A stretch of 64,000 bases of DNA from Aquilaria yunnanensis. Taxonomy: Eukaryota; Streptophyta; Magnoliopsida; Malvales; Thymelaeaceae. The notes beneath the pieces were generated by a model. It did no database searches, was not told the origin of the DNA, and saw only the letters and a program-made list of their open reading frames with translations. Shown here one piece after another: positions 46,405 to 58,847 of the stretch. The DNA lies in the NCBI GenBank assembly GCA_039654915.1, contig CM077596.1:53504501-53568500 (forward strand). Direction: 5' to 3'. Numbering within the stretch: the first letter of the stretch is position 1; every line of letters starts with the position of its first letter. The position numbers and the translations under genes were made by a program.

Positions 46405-48943
46405 TGCCCTCCTCTAGAAGAAGCAAAGTTGCATCATTGGTTCTTATATGTTTATTCTTAAACAAAAAAATCTATACCGTCATTGGGGCATCGACAAGCT
46501 TGGGCTATCTAAGGTCAAGAATTCTTTTTCTAGAAGAAATTGGACTTTTTCCAAGCTTTGGCAATTTTTATTCCCAATTTCTCTCCGTAGTTGAAGTTTC
46601 ACTTTTAGCATACATTGTTAGTGTTGTGCCCAAAAGCCAATCATGAGATGATTGTATTTTTGCACATTGAGTCATGATATTTTATTAAGGCATTAATCCA
46701 GCAATTATGTTTGTTGTTCTGTTTCTGCGTAACGTAATAAACATAATTGTAACCCTAGAATAATAATATTCTCAAACGTCCCTGGTCTAGTATTATTCTG
46801 GAGCGGGTTGCAATAATACATAATGACTAGCATATGTGGAGACTAATATGAGATATGTAGTCTACATATGGGTACAAGTTGGAGAACTTGTGTACTGGAC
46901 CCACCCACCATGAGAACACTACATTGATCGTGATATGAGTGTCATAAGTGATTCTCATAGTGATCATGGTATATGTAGTCCTTCGAACTAAGATCATCAA
47001 GGTTCCCTACATGTGAGTCACATACTTTGATACTTTCCTTTGTTGCTCATAACTGAGTGAACTAGAATGAGCTCATTGGGTATGTCACATATCATGTGGA
47101 GGGATTTGTATGATCAAGATGGGATTTCTCCCTCCTATGTAACGGGAATGATATCTTTGGGCACCTTGATAGAGTAAGACTTAGAAAAATGTATGGCCAT
47201 GCTCGGATGAGTTGATATATGATATCAATGTCATCAGTTTAAGTTAGTCTACTCGGTAATCAAGAAAGCAAAGATTGAGCTATACAAGAGTGACACATTC
47301 CATGTCTCGTGCTTAGTCTTGATATCTTGGACAAAAGGACAATAGCATATATTGGTGATGATCGTAAAGGTTTAGTCTAATCATCGACAATCTTGTCACT
47401 TGGGTAGCAATGATGTGTTGCTAGACACCGCTCATTGCTTATGATCATAAATGCGATTTATGATCATTGTCAACGTGGTAAGAGCCTATTGGGTCGCACA
47501 CATAGAGCTATTTGGATCATTAGAGTGCATGGGCTAATAATTTGGGTTTTGGTTTCACAATAATTTCGTATTAATAATAGGCCCAATAGTTGAGCCATCA
47601 TTAAGGCCGAAATTAAAGCCTAATTGGATTAGGCCTTTGAAACCCATTAGGCCTAGAAGTTGAGTCTCACTATAAATACAACTTTTAGTGAGAAATTCAC
47701 AGGTCTCCTTGCCCTATCCGCCCAAAAGGACAGCTGCACTCTTCTCTTGCAATTCCTTGGAGGACGCAAGCTAGCACTGTGAGTGCAAAGAAATGCATCT
47801 TCCGGGATGTGGTGGAAGCATGGTGATCCCGAGAGGCTCGTGTGGATACCATAGAGCTTGAATACGTCAACTGTTCAGGTTTTGTGATTCGACTCTATAG
47901 TTGAGTAAGAGATCTCAACCGAAAATTAGGTATGAAATTTTTTGAACACTCGGTTTACCCCGTTTTACTTGGATCTTGGACGGTTTCGGTTAAATTCTGC
48001 TGTGCTGTTTGGCTCTTGAAACCCAACATACATGTGCTACTTCTAGCCAAAGACGTATTCTATTCCTGGTAAAGTTACACCCTCGGCATAGCTAGGCTAC
48101 TTCTACCCAAGTATTTGCTTTTCCTCTACCAAGGTTATTCCCTTGGCATTACACCTTCATCCAATCTAGGTTATTTTCCCTCTCAGGGTTTTAGTTTCCT
48201 ACCAATTACATGATTATCAAAGATTATTTCATTTTTTGACGATGAGTAGGCCTGACACCTCAATCCATTCATTATAGGCTTGGCAAATCAAGAACCATGC
48301 CTTTGTTTTACGCATTAGATGGCATATATCACTATTTTACTGGTTGCCTTTCCCATCTGTTACATTTATTATGTATCTTCGTCAAAATTTAGTCATAATG
48401 GCATCCTTTCATTTGCCATCCTTGGGCTATATGTTCCATCATCTAGGATAGGAGACTCTTACTTCTAACTTTGTTTTCCTTTTCTTCCTCTCATTTGCTA
48501 AGTTTTCTTATTTCTTTACAGTGGTTCTTCGCGGTTGGGCAATTTCTAGTAGCCATAAGCAGTGGTTCTCTAGCACCTTTGGATTTTGAGCATGTGTGTC
48601 CCTTTTGAAGTACCTTTTCCTTTCTCCCAAGATTAGATCTATAGGATTCATGGTAACTTTAGGAGCCAAAGTCATTGTCACTGAAGAGGGTTGGAGCTCT
48701 CTGGATGATCACTTGAGCTGTGCTAATTGGGTGAAGGTAGAGAAGTGGCACATGAAGTTTTTTCTTCATTTCTACTTAAAGACAAGAATTCCCGAGCATG
48801 GTGAGTGTAACTACCATCCTCGGGAGAAAAAGGTAACTATGTTTAGGTCTTAGCCAAAAGTGGGTCTTTGGTATCATCCTTCAAAAATGATTTATGATTT
48901 TTGCCAATTTTATGGCATAATGATTAACTGACTGATCCGATGA
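46405..48943. other. Internal region of element J (in two pieces)
   Basis: Bases 46405-46615 and 48029-48943 lie between the J LTR and element H, with solo LTR E (46616-48028) inserted. The part next to the LTR contains the polypurine tract on the minus strand. By analogy with D and G, the plus strand here should carry the upstream part of an antisense gene. Two short plus frames exist (46404-46646 and 48596-48853, the latter MSLLKYLFLSPKIRS to MFRS) but I find no clear match to the D or G antisense protein. Function unknown. Confidence 0.4.
46616..48028 (+). mobile_element. Solo LTR, family E, second copy
   Basis: It runs from TGTTAGTGTTGTGCCC to GAAACCCAACA (1413 bp), flanked by TACAT at 46611-46615 and 48029-48033. 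It is the reverse complement of the E copy at 14694-18719 once the nested insertion is removed. A TATA box (TATAAAT) lies at 47671-47677. No gene is present. Confidence 0.92.
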
Positions 48944-51794
48944 TGAGGCCCAACTCACCCATACCCCAAACCATCTTAAGAGGTTAACATCAACTGATTA
49001 TTTTTAGTCACTCTGTTGATTTTCATATGGTGAATTAGACTCTGACTCCCAGGATTCTTAACCCCAATTTGTTATTTACCTAGCTGGGAGTCTTAAGCTT
49101 TTGAAGACTATTAACTTTAACTTAGTTTTACCTAATTGATGGAATTTGAACCAGTTGAAATTACATCGATGGATTATGAATGCATATGAGATGCATAAGC
49201 ATAAGCCTATGCCTTAGTGTATTTAGGAGTTCATTAAGGTTTACCTAATGCCAAACATACCCACACACCTAGGCATACATACCTTAGTTTAATAGAGTAC
49301 AAACCATGCATGCATTTTCTTCAAACATACCATGCTTAGTGCCTTATGGCTTACTTAAGCCCAAAAACACATACAAGGCAGAGGTCATGCTTTATTCTAA
49401 GCCCAGTCCCCTTGCCTACAATATGTACAAATATGTACATGTGAAAATTTGCAACTAAGGATTACTTGGCCCAAAACATATACACCAAAAGTTTGATATA
49501 CTAAGTGTTATCATGCAAGGTCCATCATTTAGTTCAAATTGTCTCTAGGCCCACTGTGACCTTGACTTCTACTTCGACTTAGCACTTAGGCCAGAGTTCC
49601 CTTATTACTCTACAGGTCCTAGCCCATACTAGGATTGAGCAAAATATAGCAACTCCCACTCCATCCATGAAGGCCTACAAACTTAACATAGAACACAATC
49701 ATCAGCCCAGCCTGATGAACTTTCAATGCATCCTTTCCATAAGCCATAAATTTTAGAGCATACGTCTCTATACATAGACATCTCCTAGGGGTTCCTTAGC
49801 CCTTCAATCTTCCACTTCTTCACCTAAAATGGAAAAAATAGGGAATTAGTACATAGCTACTCAGTGAAGACCCCATATAGCACCTAGTGCCTTTAGAATG
49901 TTTAAAGCATTGCTATACTTAAGAACCTCCAATTTTCCTTAATAACCTACATCCAAAGACATAAAAGATACCAAAAATAATAAGTACAATATAATACATA
50001 ATACATATACAATTAATAAAAGGTTAGTACATGCATGGAAACAAAGAAGCACAAAAACACAAACACCACATAGACATGGTCTTCTTAACATAGCAACTAG
50101 GTGATTGATCAAGCTTCGCTGGACTTGAACAAAAACCCTATGCTTGCTGAAAGCAAGCTAGCTAGCTTACCATAGTGCTTTATGCACACATAGCGCATTA
50201 CATATCCTCTAGGTTCCTTTGGGTTAAGCCATCACCTATAGAAGCTTTTCACTTTCAAAATGTAGGAGAAAAGGCCTCATATGGGTACTCACCTATGTGA
50301 AAAATAAAAGTAATGAAGCTTGATCACACATCCTTGAACATAAGCATCAAGCATGGACACCATCATGAGTGAGTCTTGCATTATCTTGTTTCCGGTTACC
50401 TTATTTTTGTCCTTCATCACCTAATTTCTTTCCAGTATCTATAGGGTGTTTAGGTAGGGGTTTCTTTAGATAGTAGAGGGTAAGAAAGTAGGAAGAAAGT
50501 AAGAAGATAGTAGCTCATGAAGAATGCCAAAGTTGGTATGCTTTCTTAGCTTTGATTTCGACTAACTTGCTTTGCCTTTGGTTTCTTGCTTGTGTTTCGG
50601 TGTCTAAAAATTTTTTAGCCTATGTTTGCAATATTTTTAGGATGTAAATGACCAGGAAAAATCCAAAAACTAGCTATGTAGCTACAAGAATGGTGCCTTT
50701 CAAGACATAGAAACATCCGGTGGCCGAAAGACCAAAATCAAGCCGGCAAGACTTTTTTGACTAGTTTAGCCTTTTCTTTTGTCTTGAATTTTTATTTTGG
50801 TGCATTATAGGTCTCTGGCTAAACTTATTGATCCTATGAAGCTACCAAGAAATAGCTAGGAAGCTGGATTTAAGCAGCCATAAAGACCATAAGTCCAAAT
50901 GGTAACCAAATGACCATGATACCATGAATTTTGACTAGTTTCTTTGTCAAATCTTCTCTCATGTAGCTCAAATATTTTAAGAATTTTCTTTGTCTTGCTT
51001 TTCTATTTAAGTGGCATAAATTAAAAACCCACTTTGCTAATTTATTTGGCCAATTAAGCCCTTAAACATTGTATTGAATAAAAGTTCACTTTACAGTGCA
51101 TCCGAGAGCACCTTATTGTTCTTTGAGGTGTTTCCATGATTTATTTTTGCTTTCCACCTTCTCTTGGTCCACATTGTAGCTTTCATTCCCATTTTAATTA
51201 TATGTATCAATCTCATAAAGTTCTTTTCAAGGAATTAGGCTTTAGAACCTTCATGAGCACATTGTTGCAGATAAAGGTGCACTTGAGAGTATTCTTGTGC
51301 ACTCTAGTGTGTCCTTGTCATTTCTTATGAATCCATCACATCTTTTTGTTTATGTGGCTACCCGCAATAGTATCCCAACCTTAGGCATTAAGCTAAGACA
51401 ATGTGCCCTAATGTCTTAGGCTTTAAAGCCCTTAAGTTCATATAAATGCACATTAAGGTGTGCTTAAGGGTTTCCTTTTGTGTCTCATCTTAGACCACAT
51501 TGTTTACTTGGTTTCTTGCCCAATTTTTCTCTAAATTTTGGGTCACCTTCTTGCAACACACTTAGTACTTAATCTTAGTCTTGTTTAGCCCAAAACCATG
51601 CCATTTCTTTATGGTCTCAGCCTTAACTGCCTTTGAGATACACTTAGAGCACTTTTAGGGCCTTCTGATAGGATACTTGACCTATTTTGTTCTTAATTCA
51701 CACTTGTGACTTGTATTATTCACATATCCATATAATGAACTTTATGTGTACATCTCATCATAGCCCATGGCCTATATAAGGCATGGGTCTGATA
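48944..51794 (-). repeat. 3' LTR of element H
   Basis: About 2.85 kb. The right end is set by the polypurine tract (ggtctgata before ttctctccccc), with the expected TG mutated to TA in the sense orientation. The left end is approximate: either tgaggccc at 48944 or tgatgagg at 48941. Similarity to the outer H-family pieces supports the extent from about 49165 to 51430. No gene is supported; the plus frame at 51136-51330 is not called. Confidence 0.7.
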
Positions 51795-51810
51795 TTCTCT
51801 CCCCCTTAAA
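51795..51810 (-). other. Polypurine tract of element H
   Basis: On the minus strand it reads TTTAAGGGGGAGAGAA up to the LTR. The TAA at 51806-51808 is the pol stop, as in A and B. Confidence 0.78.
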
Positions 51811-52950
51811 GAATTTGGTCCTCCAGATTCTCAATCAATGTAGGGAATTGCCTTGGGTATCTTTTGAGCATCTCAACCTCTATTTCCCAAGTGGCTTCTT
51901 GCTCATAACTATTACACCATTGGACTTTCACCATGTTTATCCACTTACTTCTTAACTTTCTCACATCTTTGGCCAGAACTTTTACAAGGTATTCTTCATA
52001 AGAAAAGTTGGGAGTCACTGTGATATCAAAAGCTAGTATAGCTTGGTGTGGGTTAGATAGATATTTATTAAGCATGCTAACATGAAAGGTATTATGTATG
52101 TGACATAAATCTAGAGGTAAATCTAGCTGATATGCCACATTACCAATTCTAGCCATTATTAGAAATGGTTTAATACATTTAGGGGCTAGCTGTCCATTCT
52201 TTCCAAATCTCATAATTCCTTTCATATAAAAGACTTTAATCCACACGTAGTCCCCCACTTGGAACTCTAAGTCTCTTTTCCTTCTTTTTAGTATTATCCT
52301 GGATCTGTTTTGGTCCTATCTCAACTATATCCTTAGGATCCTACCAACAATGAGGAGTAACATACCTCCTTCCATATAGAGCTTTATAAGGTGCCATTTT
52401 TATCACTAAGTGATGACCATTATTATAGGAGAACTTTATCAGTGGTAGAAGTTGGCCCCATTCTCTTTTAAAATCTAGTACATAGCGCCTTAACATGTCC
52501 TCAAGGATTTGTACGGTCCTTTCTATTTGTCCATCAGTTTGGGGGTAGTAAGCTGAATGTAGTTTCAGTTGAGTACCTAGTGCCTAATCTAATGATTTCC
52601 AGAATCTATCCATAAACCTTGGATCTTTATCTGAAACTATATCATCTGCAATGCCATGTAATCTCACTATTTCTTTAATGTATAGTTGTGTTAGCCTATC
52701 CAAAGGATCTATGAGATTAATAGGAAAAAAGTGTGCTAACTCGGTAAGTCTATCAAAAATTAGCCAGATAGCCTCATGTTTTCTTCTTTCATAGACATGT
52801 TTACCAGGAAATCTATAGATATGAAAACCCATTTTTTTTCAGGTATAGTCAAACTTTGTAACTTGCCCCCTAGTTTTTGATGTTCAACTTTCACTTGTTG
52901 GCATACTACACATTTGGGCACAAATATGTATATTTCTCCTTTCATATTAG
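51806..52950 (-). pseudogene. Element H pol, integrase with chromodomain-like tail
   Basis: The frame at 51806-52258 carries GDYVWIKVFYMKGIMRFGK, HIHNTFHVSMLNKYLSNP, and a chromodomain-like end (MVKVQWCNSYEQEATWEIE) before the stop. The core is in other frames: near 52584-52832, IWLIFDRLTELAHFFPINL and REIVRLHG-like KEIVRLHGIADDIVSDKDPR with the second catalytic aspartate; near 52760-52945, VCQQVKVEHQKLGGKLQS with part of the zinc-binding motif. The segment with SYNN and ALYGRR-like blocks lies near 52340-52500 with several stops. Confidence 0.8.
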
Positions 52951-53720
52951 GCTAGCAAAAGTGTTCATTCAAATTCTGATACATCTTCACAGTTTCTGGA
53001 TGTATGTTCATCTTAGTAGAGTGGGCTTCTTTTAGAATTTTTTCTCCTAGTTAACCTTGGGTAAATAAATTTTTTCTTGGAAGTATAGCAATCCTTGCCT
53101 ATAAAAGAACCCTTGGAATAACTTTACATGTCTCTACCTAGATATTCCAGTAAGATTTTCTTCCTGTTGTTGTGCCTTCAGTATTTCAGCTTTCCAAGTT
53201 GATTGAATAGTCACTATTCTTAGCTAGGCTTGTTCCCATTCTAACCAATCATTAGCCAAACAAGCTATTAAGTTAATTTGGATCTTCTTCTCCATGTTTC
53301 AAGAAACCTATGTATTTTTTGCTTAAGGCATAAGCCAATTTGTTGGCCTTACCTTCAGTGTACTTAATAGTACGATCAAAATCTTTGAGATATTCAATCC
53401 ATCTTCTCTATCTCATATTCAAATCCTTTTGAGTAAATAGATACTTAAGACTTCTATGATCAATGAAGATCTGAAAGTTATTAGCCAAAAGAGGATGTCT
53501 CCATTATTTGAAGGCAAGAATCACAGCTGAAAGTCTTGGTCATGTGCTAGATTGTTTTTCTCATGTGGTCTTAATTGCCTTGATCCATAAGCTTTGGCTT
53601 GTTTTTCTTGCAATAACACACATCCTAATCCCACAATGGATGAATCTGTGTAAGCCTTAAAGGGTTTATTGGGATTAGGTAGTATTAGTACAGGAATGGA
53701 AGTGAGCTTGTCTTTAAGCC
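52951..53720 (-). pseudogene. Element H pol, integrase N-terminus and RNase H
   Basis: Fragments only. Near 53460 the minus strand gives FIDHRSLK, the RNase H TDHKSL motif with its aspartate kept. Near 53300-53420, the KGKANKLAYALSKKY-like end is visible. Near 53560-53680, the ACGSRQL-like and [17 protein letters not shown] blocks can be read in different frames. No frame over 60 codons is open. Confidence 0.65.
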
Positions 53721-54640
53721 CCTAAAAGCTCTCTTCACATTCCTTAGGCCATTCAAACTTTTTCCCCTTTCTTGTTAACTTAGTTAAAGGAGCCGCCATT
53801 ATAGAAAATTTTGGTACAAATCTTCTATAATAAGCAGTTAGACCCAAGAAGCTTCTTATTTCTCTAACATTCTGTGCTTGCTTCCATTGTAAGATAGCTT
53901 CAATTTTTGCTGGGTCTATAGCCATTCCTTGTCCATTTGCTACATGGCCTAAGAATTCAATTTGATTGGTCTAGAACTGGCATTTATTCAGCTTGCCATA
54001 TAATTGATGTGTCTTTAACACGTCCAGTAATGTTCTTAAGTGATTTTAATGCTTCTCTTTATCTCTTGAGTATACTAGAATATCATCCATAAAGATCACC
54101 ACAAAGTGGTTTAGATATAGTCTAAATATCCTCTACATCAGGTCCATAAGGAAATTGGAGCATTGGTAAGCCCAAATGGCATTACTGTGTACTCAAAATG
54201 CCTATATCTAGTTCTAAAAATAGTCATTGGAATGTCTGCTTCTTTGAGTCTTAGTTGAAAGTATCCTGATCTAAGATCAACCTTTAAGAACATTGTGGTC
54301 CCTGAAGTTGATCAAATAAATCCTCAATTCTAAGGAGAGGATACTTATTCTTTATAATCATAGCATTGAGCATCTATAGTTAATGCACAACCTAAGAGTC
54401 CCATCTTTCTTTTTCACAAATAGCACTAGTTCCCGTGAACGAGACATACTTGGCCTAACGAATCCTTTTTCAAGGAGTTCATCCAGTTGCTTTTTTAGCT
54501 CATTCATTTTAGGAAATGCCATACTGTAAGGTGTAGTGGAAGGAACTACTCCTGGAGTCAACTTAATTTCAAACTCTGTCTCCCCTAAAAGAGGTAGACT
54601 TGGTAACTCATGAAGGAATACTCTTGGAAATTCTTTCATA
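53721..54640 (-). pseudogene. Element H pol, reverse transcriptase
   Basis: The frame at 54358-54639 has LPSLPLLGETEFEIKLTPGV and [19 protein letters not shown]; 53722-53925 has [20 protein letters not shown]. The active site near 54075-54095 reads FMDDIL in an intermediate frame, so the catalytic aspartates are kept. A proline codon usual in the WGAPVLFVKKK block is altered to [11 protein letters not shown]. Confidence 0.8.
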
Positions 54641-54873
54641 ATAAGAATATTGTTTAATTAAGTCTTAGACTCTTTGTCAGTCAAGCCCATATACTCTTGT
54701 TTAGAAAGTATAGGTATGCATTCCATTACCTTTACTTGCCCAACATCACATTTTATTGAGTCCCTTAAGGAGTGTTCCACTAACCTTGGCAATATTAACT
54801 TCCTATATTGACAATTTATGATAACATTATTTTCAGCTAACCAGTTCATGCATAAGACCATGTGATAACCAGT
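54641..54873 (-). pseudogene. Element H protease, truncated by G
   Basis: The minus strand has GYHMVLCMNWLAENNVIINC, the second protease block found in A and B. The active-site DTGA block should lie upstream, beyond the G insertion. The open frame reaches 54993, but residues from 54874 belong to the G LTR. Bases ccagt at 54869-54873 are the presumed G duplication; the second copy is outside the window. Confidence 0.77.
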
Positions 54874-55707
54874 TGATAGCCGAAGGACTATCGCCTCTCT
54901 CACCCCGTGCCTCCTGCCGAAAACAATGTAACCGGAGAGCTTAATGTCACCCGAAGGAGGCACCATCACTGACCTCGGAAGGAGCAAAGTCAAGACGTGT
55001 CAAACTCGGGACTTCAGCTAATACCTCAGGAACTCCAAAAACGTTACCAGCTCCTTCGGGGGACCAAACAGATCGCCTTCGGGACAGAGGCCCTTACAAG
55101 CAGGAGAGAATCCTCCGAAGGCAGAACCACCGAACTAAAGGACTCCTCGAACTACGAGCATAACTCTCGAAGAAGGGCGTCCATACCAAAGGACGACCTC
55201 GCCTAGAGGACCTCGGGAGCACGACATGAGCATTTAAGGAGCCTCTGACATGTCGCCCCAAATGGCAGTCTGACACGCCGACGCCGTCCAGGTCTTGTCA
55301 CGACCTGTCTCTGTTCAAGGCTCAAGGAGCCTGCCACCGGCTACTTGTCCCCTACGCCCAGAAACTCAGAGCACATCCGACCGAACACGTGTTGTCATCT
55401 GAACGGGCTGGGCACTTCTATAAATACCAGGGAACAGACCCTAGCAAAGGGTTCGACTCCTCCTCCTTGAGAAGACACAAACAGGCAAGGCCACTAAAAC
55501 CTTTAGTGCTCCCCCTTCACCTTCTCAACACACTGACTTGGGCGTCGGAGGCTCCTCCCCGGAAAAACACTCCGGGGACCTCCTAACCCTCTCTTCTGAG
55601 CTTTTCAGGCACGCTCCTCTGGGAAATCTGGGCTCTAGGCATTCTCCCTCTCAGGAAGTCCCTCTAGAAGTCACAATGTCACTTAACAAGGATGCCTCGA
55701 GGCATCA
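54874..55707 (+). repeat. 5' LTR of element G
   Basis: It runs from TGATAGCCGAAGGAC to GCCTCGAGGCATCA (834 bp). It shares with the D LTR the start, the ctataaata promoter region, and the gacttgggcgtcgga block near 55533. The start is set by this match; the end by the primer binding site. Confidence 0.83.
55419..55425 (+). promoter_or_regulatory. TATA box of G 5' LTR
   Basis: TATAAAT in cacttctataaatacca, at the same relative place as in both D LTRs. Confidence 0.68.
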
Positions 55708-55709
55708 TT

Positions 55710-55727
55710 TGGCGCCGTCTGTGGGAA
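55710..55727 (+). other. Primer binding site of G
   Basis: TGGCGCCGTCTGTGGGAA begins two bases after the LTR. The first nine bases are complementary to the 3' end of plant tRNA-Asp; the remainder fits imperfectly, so the primer identity is tentative. Confidence 0.78.
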
Positions 55728-57065
55728 GGCACTCTAAGGTCGCCGTTGTTGAAACTCGGCGTTCAAAGGACAAGGGACTCCCGAAGTCCCCGTCCGCGCC
55801 TGAAACTCAACCGGCCACTGAGCAAACCCTTCCAGGGACTTCCACGCTGGAGGAATAGCGTCCTTTGGTCATAACCATGAGTTTCTTGCATGACTTTCAA
55901 CGTTCTGTTGTGGCTGAAATGGCACAGCAGATAGACCGAAGGTGGCCGCAGCAGACTCAGGCCCAAAGGCCTCCCTTGCCAGCACGCCCTCGAGAGAGAA
56001 GCCCCAAACCAACCCACTGCAGTTCAGGAAGCGGAGATCCGCGTGAGGATTCTTCAATGAAAAATATGCCCCTCGGGGCACGACTTACAGAATGAGCTAA
56101 GTCCAGGCGACCCGAAGTCCCACACCGAAGGAGCTCGTCGCCTGAGGCAAGGTCTCTGTCCCCCCAACGCTGAACTCACTCCCCGAAGAGACGCCGGCAA
56201 TCTCCCTTCCCAGAGGAAGAACCTAGTGCCACAATCCTTATGGAGAGGATACTAGCAAGACTAGACAGGGTAGAAAAATAGGTAGCCCGCAAGCCCGTCT
56301 GGGCCTGGCTATCTGAAACCTTTTGTGGGGATAAGTCCCCCTTCACTCAAGCCATAGTCGAGGCTGCCATGCCTGGCGACTTCAAAGTACCTCGGCTCGA
56401 AACTTATGATGGCCGTACTGATCCACAGGCCCATCTGACTAAGTACAAACGCAGCATGATGATGCATGGTGCCGACGATGCTACCTTGTGCAAATGTTTC
56501 GAGGTCACCATCACAGGACCAGCAACTGCGTGGTATAATTCATTAGCTCCAGGAACCATCACAGAATTCCAGGAGTTATCCACGGCCTTCACGCAGCAAT
56601 TTATTGGAAGTCAGCCAACGGCGAAGATGCCTGTCCAAATGTTCGACATAGCGCAAAGAAATGGAGAAACCATCAGCGACTATGTCGAGAGGTTCAACAG
56701 AAAAGCCTTGATCGTCCTAGACTTTCAGCCCGAAATACACATTCTCGCCATGACACGGGGCCTTCGGAGAGACTCACAGCTGTTTTGACGAGTTCTCCAA
56801 AGACCCCCCGGACACGTTTGGCGAATTTTACCGAAGGGCCGAACAGCACATGACGGCCGAAGAACTGAGAATGGGTGGACCGAAGTCCGATCACACCCAG
56901 GCCGAAAGGTCCAACCAGCAAACCCGGTACCCAACCGAACAGGCAGGCCGACCTCGGAGGATGAGGGGAAGGAAACCCCCAATTTTCACACCTCTGAACA
57001 CCACAAGGACCAACATCCTCATGACAATGGAAAGGCAGGGGACTTAGAGTCAGCGGCCAAGAGCC
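55728..57065 (+). pseudogene. Element G gag, frameshifted
   Basis: The start is uncertain. A frame from within the LTR passes an in-frame TAG at 55856-55858 and continues with MSFLHDFQRSVVAEMAQQI from 55877. The core is open at 56369-56788: DFKVPRLETYDGRTDPQAHL, ATAWYNSLAPGTITEFQELS, FTQQFIGSQPTAKMPVQMFD and ETISDYVERFNRKAL, typical of Tat-type gag. An extra T in a run near 56782-56785 appears to cause the stop at 56786. The frame resumes with PKSDHTQAERSNQ (near 56880) and breaks again near 57045. Gag would build the particle. Confidence 0.8.
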
Positions 57066-58847
57066 ATGACCGCTGATAATAAGAAGAACATGAAGAAGTT
57101 CTGCCAGTTTCACCGCGACCATGGCCACGACACCGAAGACTATTTTCAATTGAAGAAGTATATAGAGTCGCTAATAAAACTGGGCCAACTTCGGTGTTAT
57201 CTGCGGATGCCCTTCCTGAAAGGGAAAAAGGAGGAAGAAGGAAAGGCAGAGGATGAGGACGACGACTCCAACAGGCGGAGGAACCGAAGCCCGAAAAGGC
57301 GCCCTCCACCTCCGGCAGGAATAATAAAAACAATCATGACGGGGCTCCCATCCTCGGAAAGAAAGAGGAAGGCCAGAGAAATAGCAGTCATGGAATATCA
57401 GAGTCCGACAAAAAAACTGGCCCGCAAGGATGGTTCCGCCGTCATCTTTCCCCATGACGATCCGCTGTTGATCATGGTGAGGATAGGAAATTGGGACGTC
57501 AAGAGAGTGTTGCTTGATGATGGATCAAACACCGACGTCCTGTTTTCACACTTACTGCTGAACTTGGGCATATCCCGCAGTGACCTCAAGCTCGTTACCT
57601 CGCCTACTTTCGGGGTAGGACCATCTGAACTGCCTGTCCTCGGATGGATCGATCTCCCCTTAATGCTGAAAGAGACTTCGGTAGATGGGACTGCCGAATT
57701 ATTTGCCTCCACAATGGCAAGGTTCATTATCATGGATGTCCTTTCATCATACAACGTCATCCTTGGAAGACAGACACAGGGAAATCTGCACATTCGCCCT
57801 GATGTGAAGTACTTAACTGTCACTTTCACCACCAAGGATGGAGATGCGGAAATCTTCATAGATCAGGGTGAAGTGAGGAAGGTGTTCATCAGGGCACAAA
57901 AAGCTCCGGCAAATAACATCGCACAAATAATGGAGGCAAAGGCACCAAAAGAGGATGAGGTAGAAGATCCCGCAAAAGTGGAAATGGAAAAAGTAGAACT
58001 TGTCCCAGGCCAAAGTACCCGAATAGGGAAGAACTTGGCCGAAGGTGACAAGAAAAAACTTGTATCTTTTCTACTGACAAATAAAGACCTGTTTGCCTAC
58101 TCGCTAAAAGATATGCCAGAGGTAAACCCTAGCATAATTCAGCATAGCCTTAGAGTAAGTCCGGAAGCAAAACCTGCCCGGCAAAAGAAACGAGGCATCT
58201 CAGCCCATAAAAGTGACTTTGTCAAAACGAAAGTCCAATGCCTGTTGAACGCTGATGTCATCAGGGAGGTCAAGTACCCCGAATGGTATAGCAACGTGGT
58301 TATTGCCACAAAAGAAGGAAGCAGTAAGCTCTGGATGTGCATCGACTTCAGAAACTTGAACAATGCTTGCCCGAAAGACTCATATCCTTTCCCACCGATA
58401 GACCAATTGGTAGACTCAACCGCCGAATTCGGGCTCCTAAGTTTCTTAGACGCCTTCAGCGGATATCATCAAATAAGGATGGACCCCGAAGATGAGGAGA
58501 AAACTGCCTTCATCACCAAGGGGGGAACGTACTGTTACGTCAGAATGCCCTTCGGGCTCAAGAATGCAGGAGCTACCTACCAGAGGTTGATGAGCAAGGT
58601 CTTTAATGACCAAATAGGGAGGAATATGGAAGTCTACGTCGATGACATGATAGTCAAAAGCAAGCTGCCTAGCGACCACGTCGCAGACCTAAAGGAAACT
58701 TTCCACCAGCTAAGAACCTTTGGGATCCGCCTTAACCCCGAGAAGTACATCTTCGGCGTAACCTCGGGAAAGTTTCTTGGGTACATGGTGTCAGAAAGAG
58801 GCATTGATGCTAACCCAGAAAAGATTAAGGCTCTACTTGAATTTTGA
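57066..58847 (+). pseudogene. Element G gag C-terminus, protease and reverse transcriptase
   Basis: A 593-codon frame. Residues 10-35 (KKFCQFHRDHGHDTEDYFQL) are the Tat-type C-x-x-H zinc-finger-like motif, with the last cysteine replaced by tyrosine. Around residue 148, VKRVLLDDGSNTDVLF is the protease active site in its D-D-G-S form, and YNVILGRQT is the second protease block. RT follows: KLWMCIDFRNLNNACPKDSY, LLSFLDAFSGYHQIRMDPED, YVRMPFGLKNAGATYQRLM and the catalytic YVDDMIVKSK. The frame ends at a TGA (58845-58847) inside the RT connection region, where related elements read on; a CGA to TGA change would explain it. Confidence 0.87.

Larger units (their letters stand above)
48944..54873 (-). 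mobile_element. Element H: Ty3/gypsy chromodomain-type retrotransposon, cut by G
   Basis: H reads on the minus strand, with its 3' LTR at about 48944-51794, a polypurine tract, then integrase, RNase H, RT and protease moving right. It is interrupted at 54874 by G, so gag, the primer binding site and the 5' LTR would lie beyond the window. The family also supplied the older LTR pieces at 1984, 38267 and 42085. The C-terminal tail resembles those of A and B. Coding pieces are short and heavily broken, suggesting it is old. Confidence 0.8.

Noticed and set aside
48596..48853. Plus-strand frame of 85 codons in the J interior
   Set aside because: It could be a remnant of an antisense gene, but I could not match it to D or G, so it is not called as a gene.
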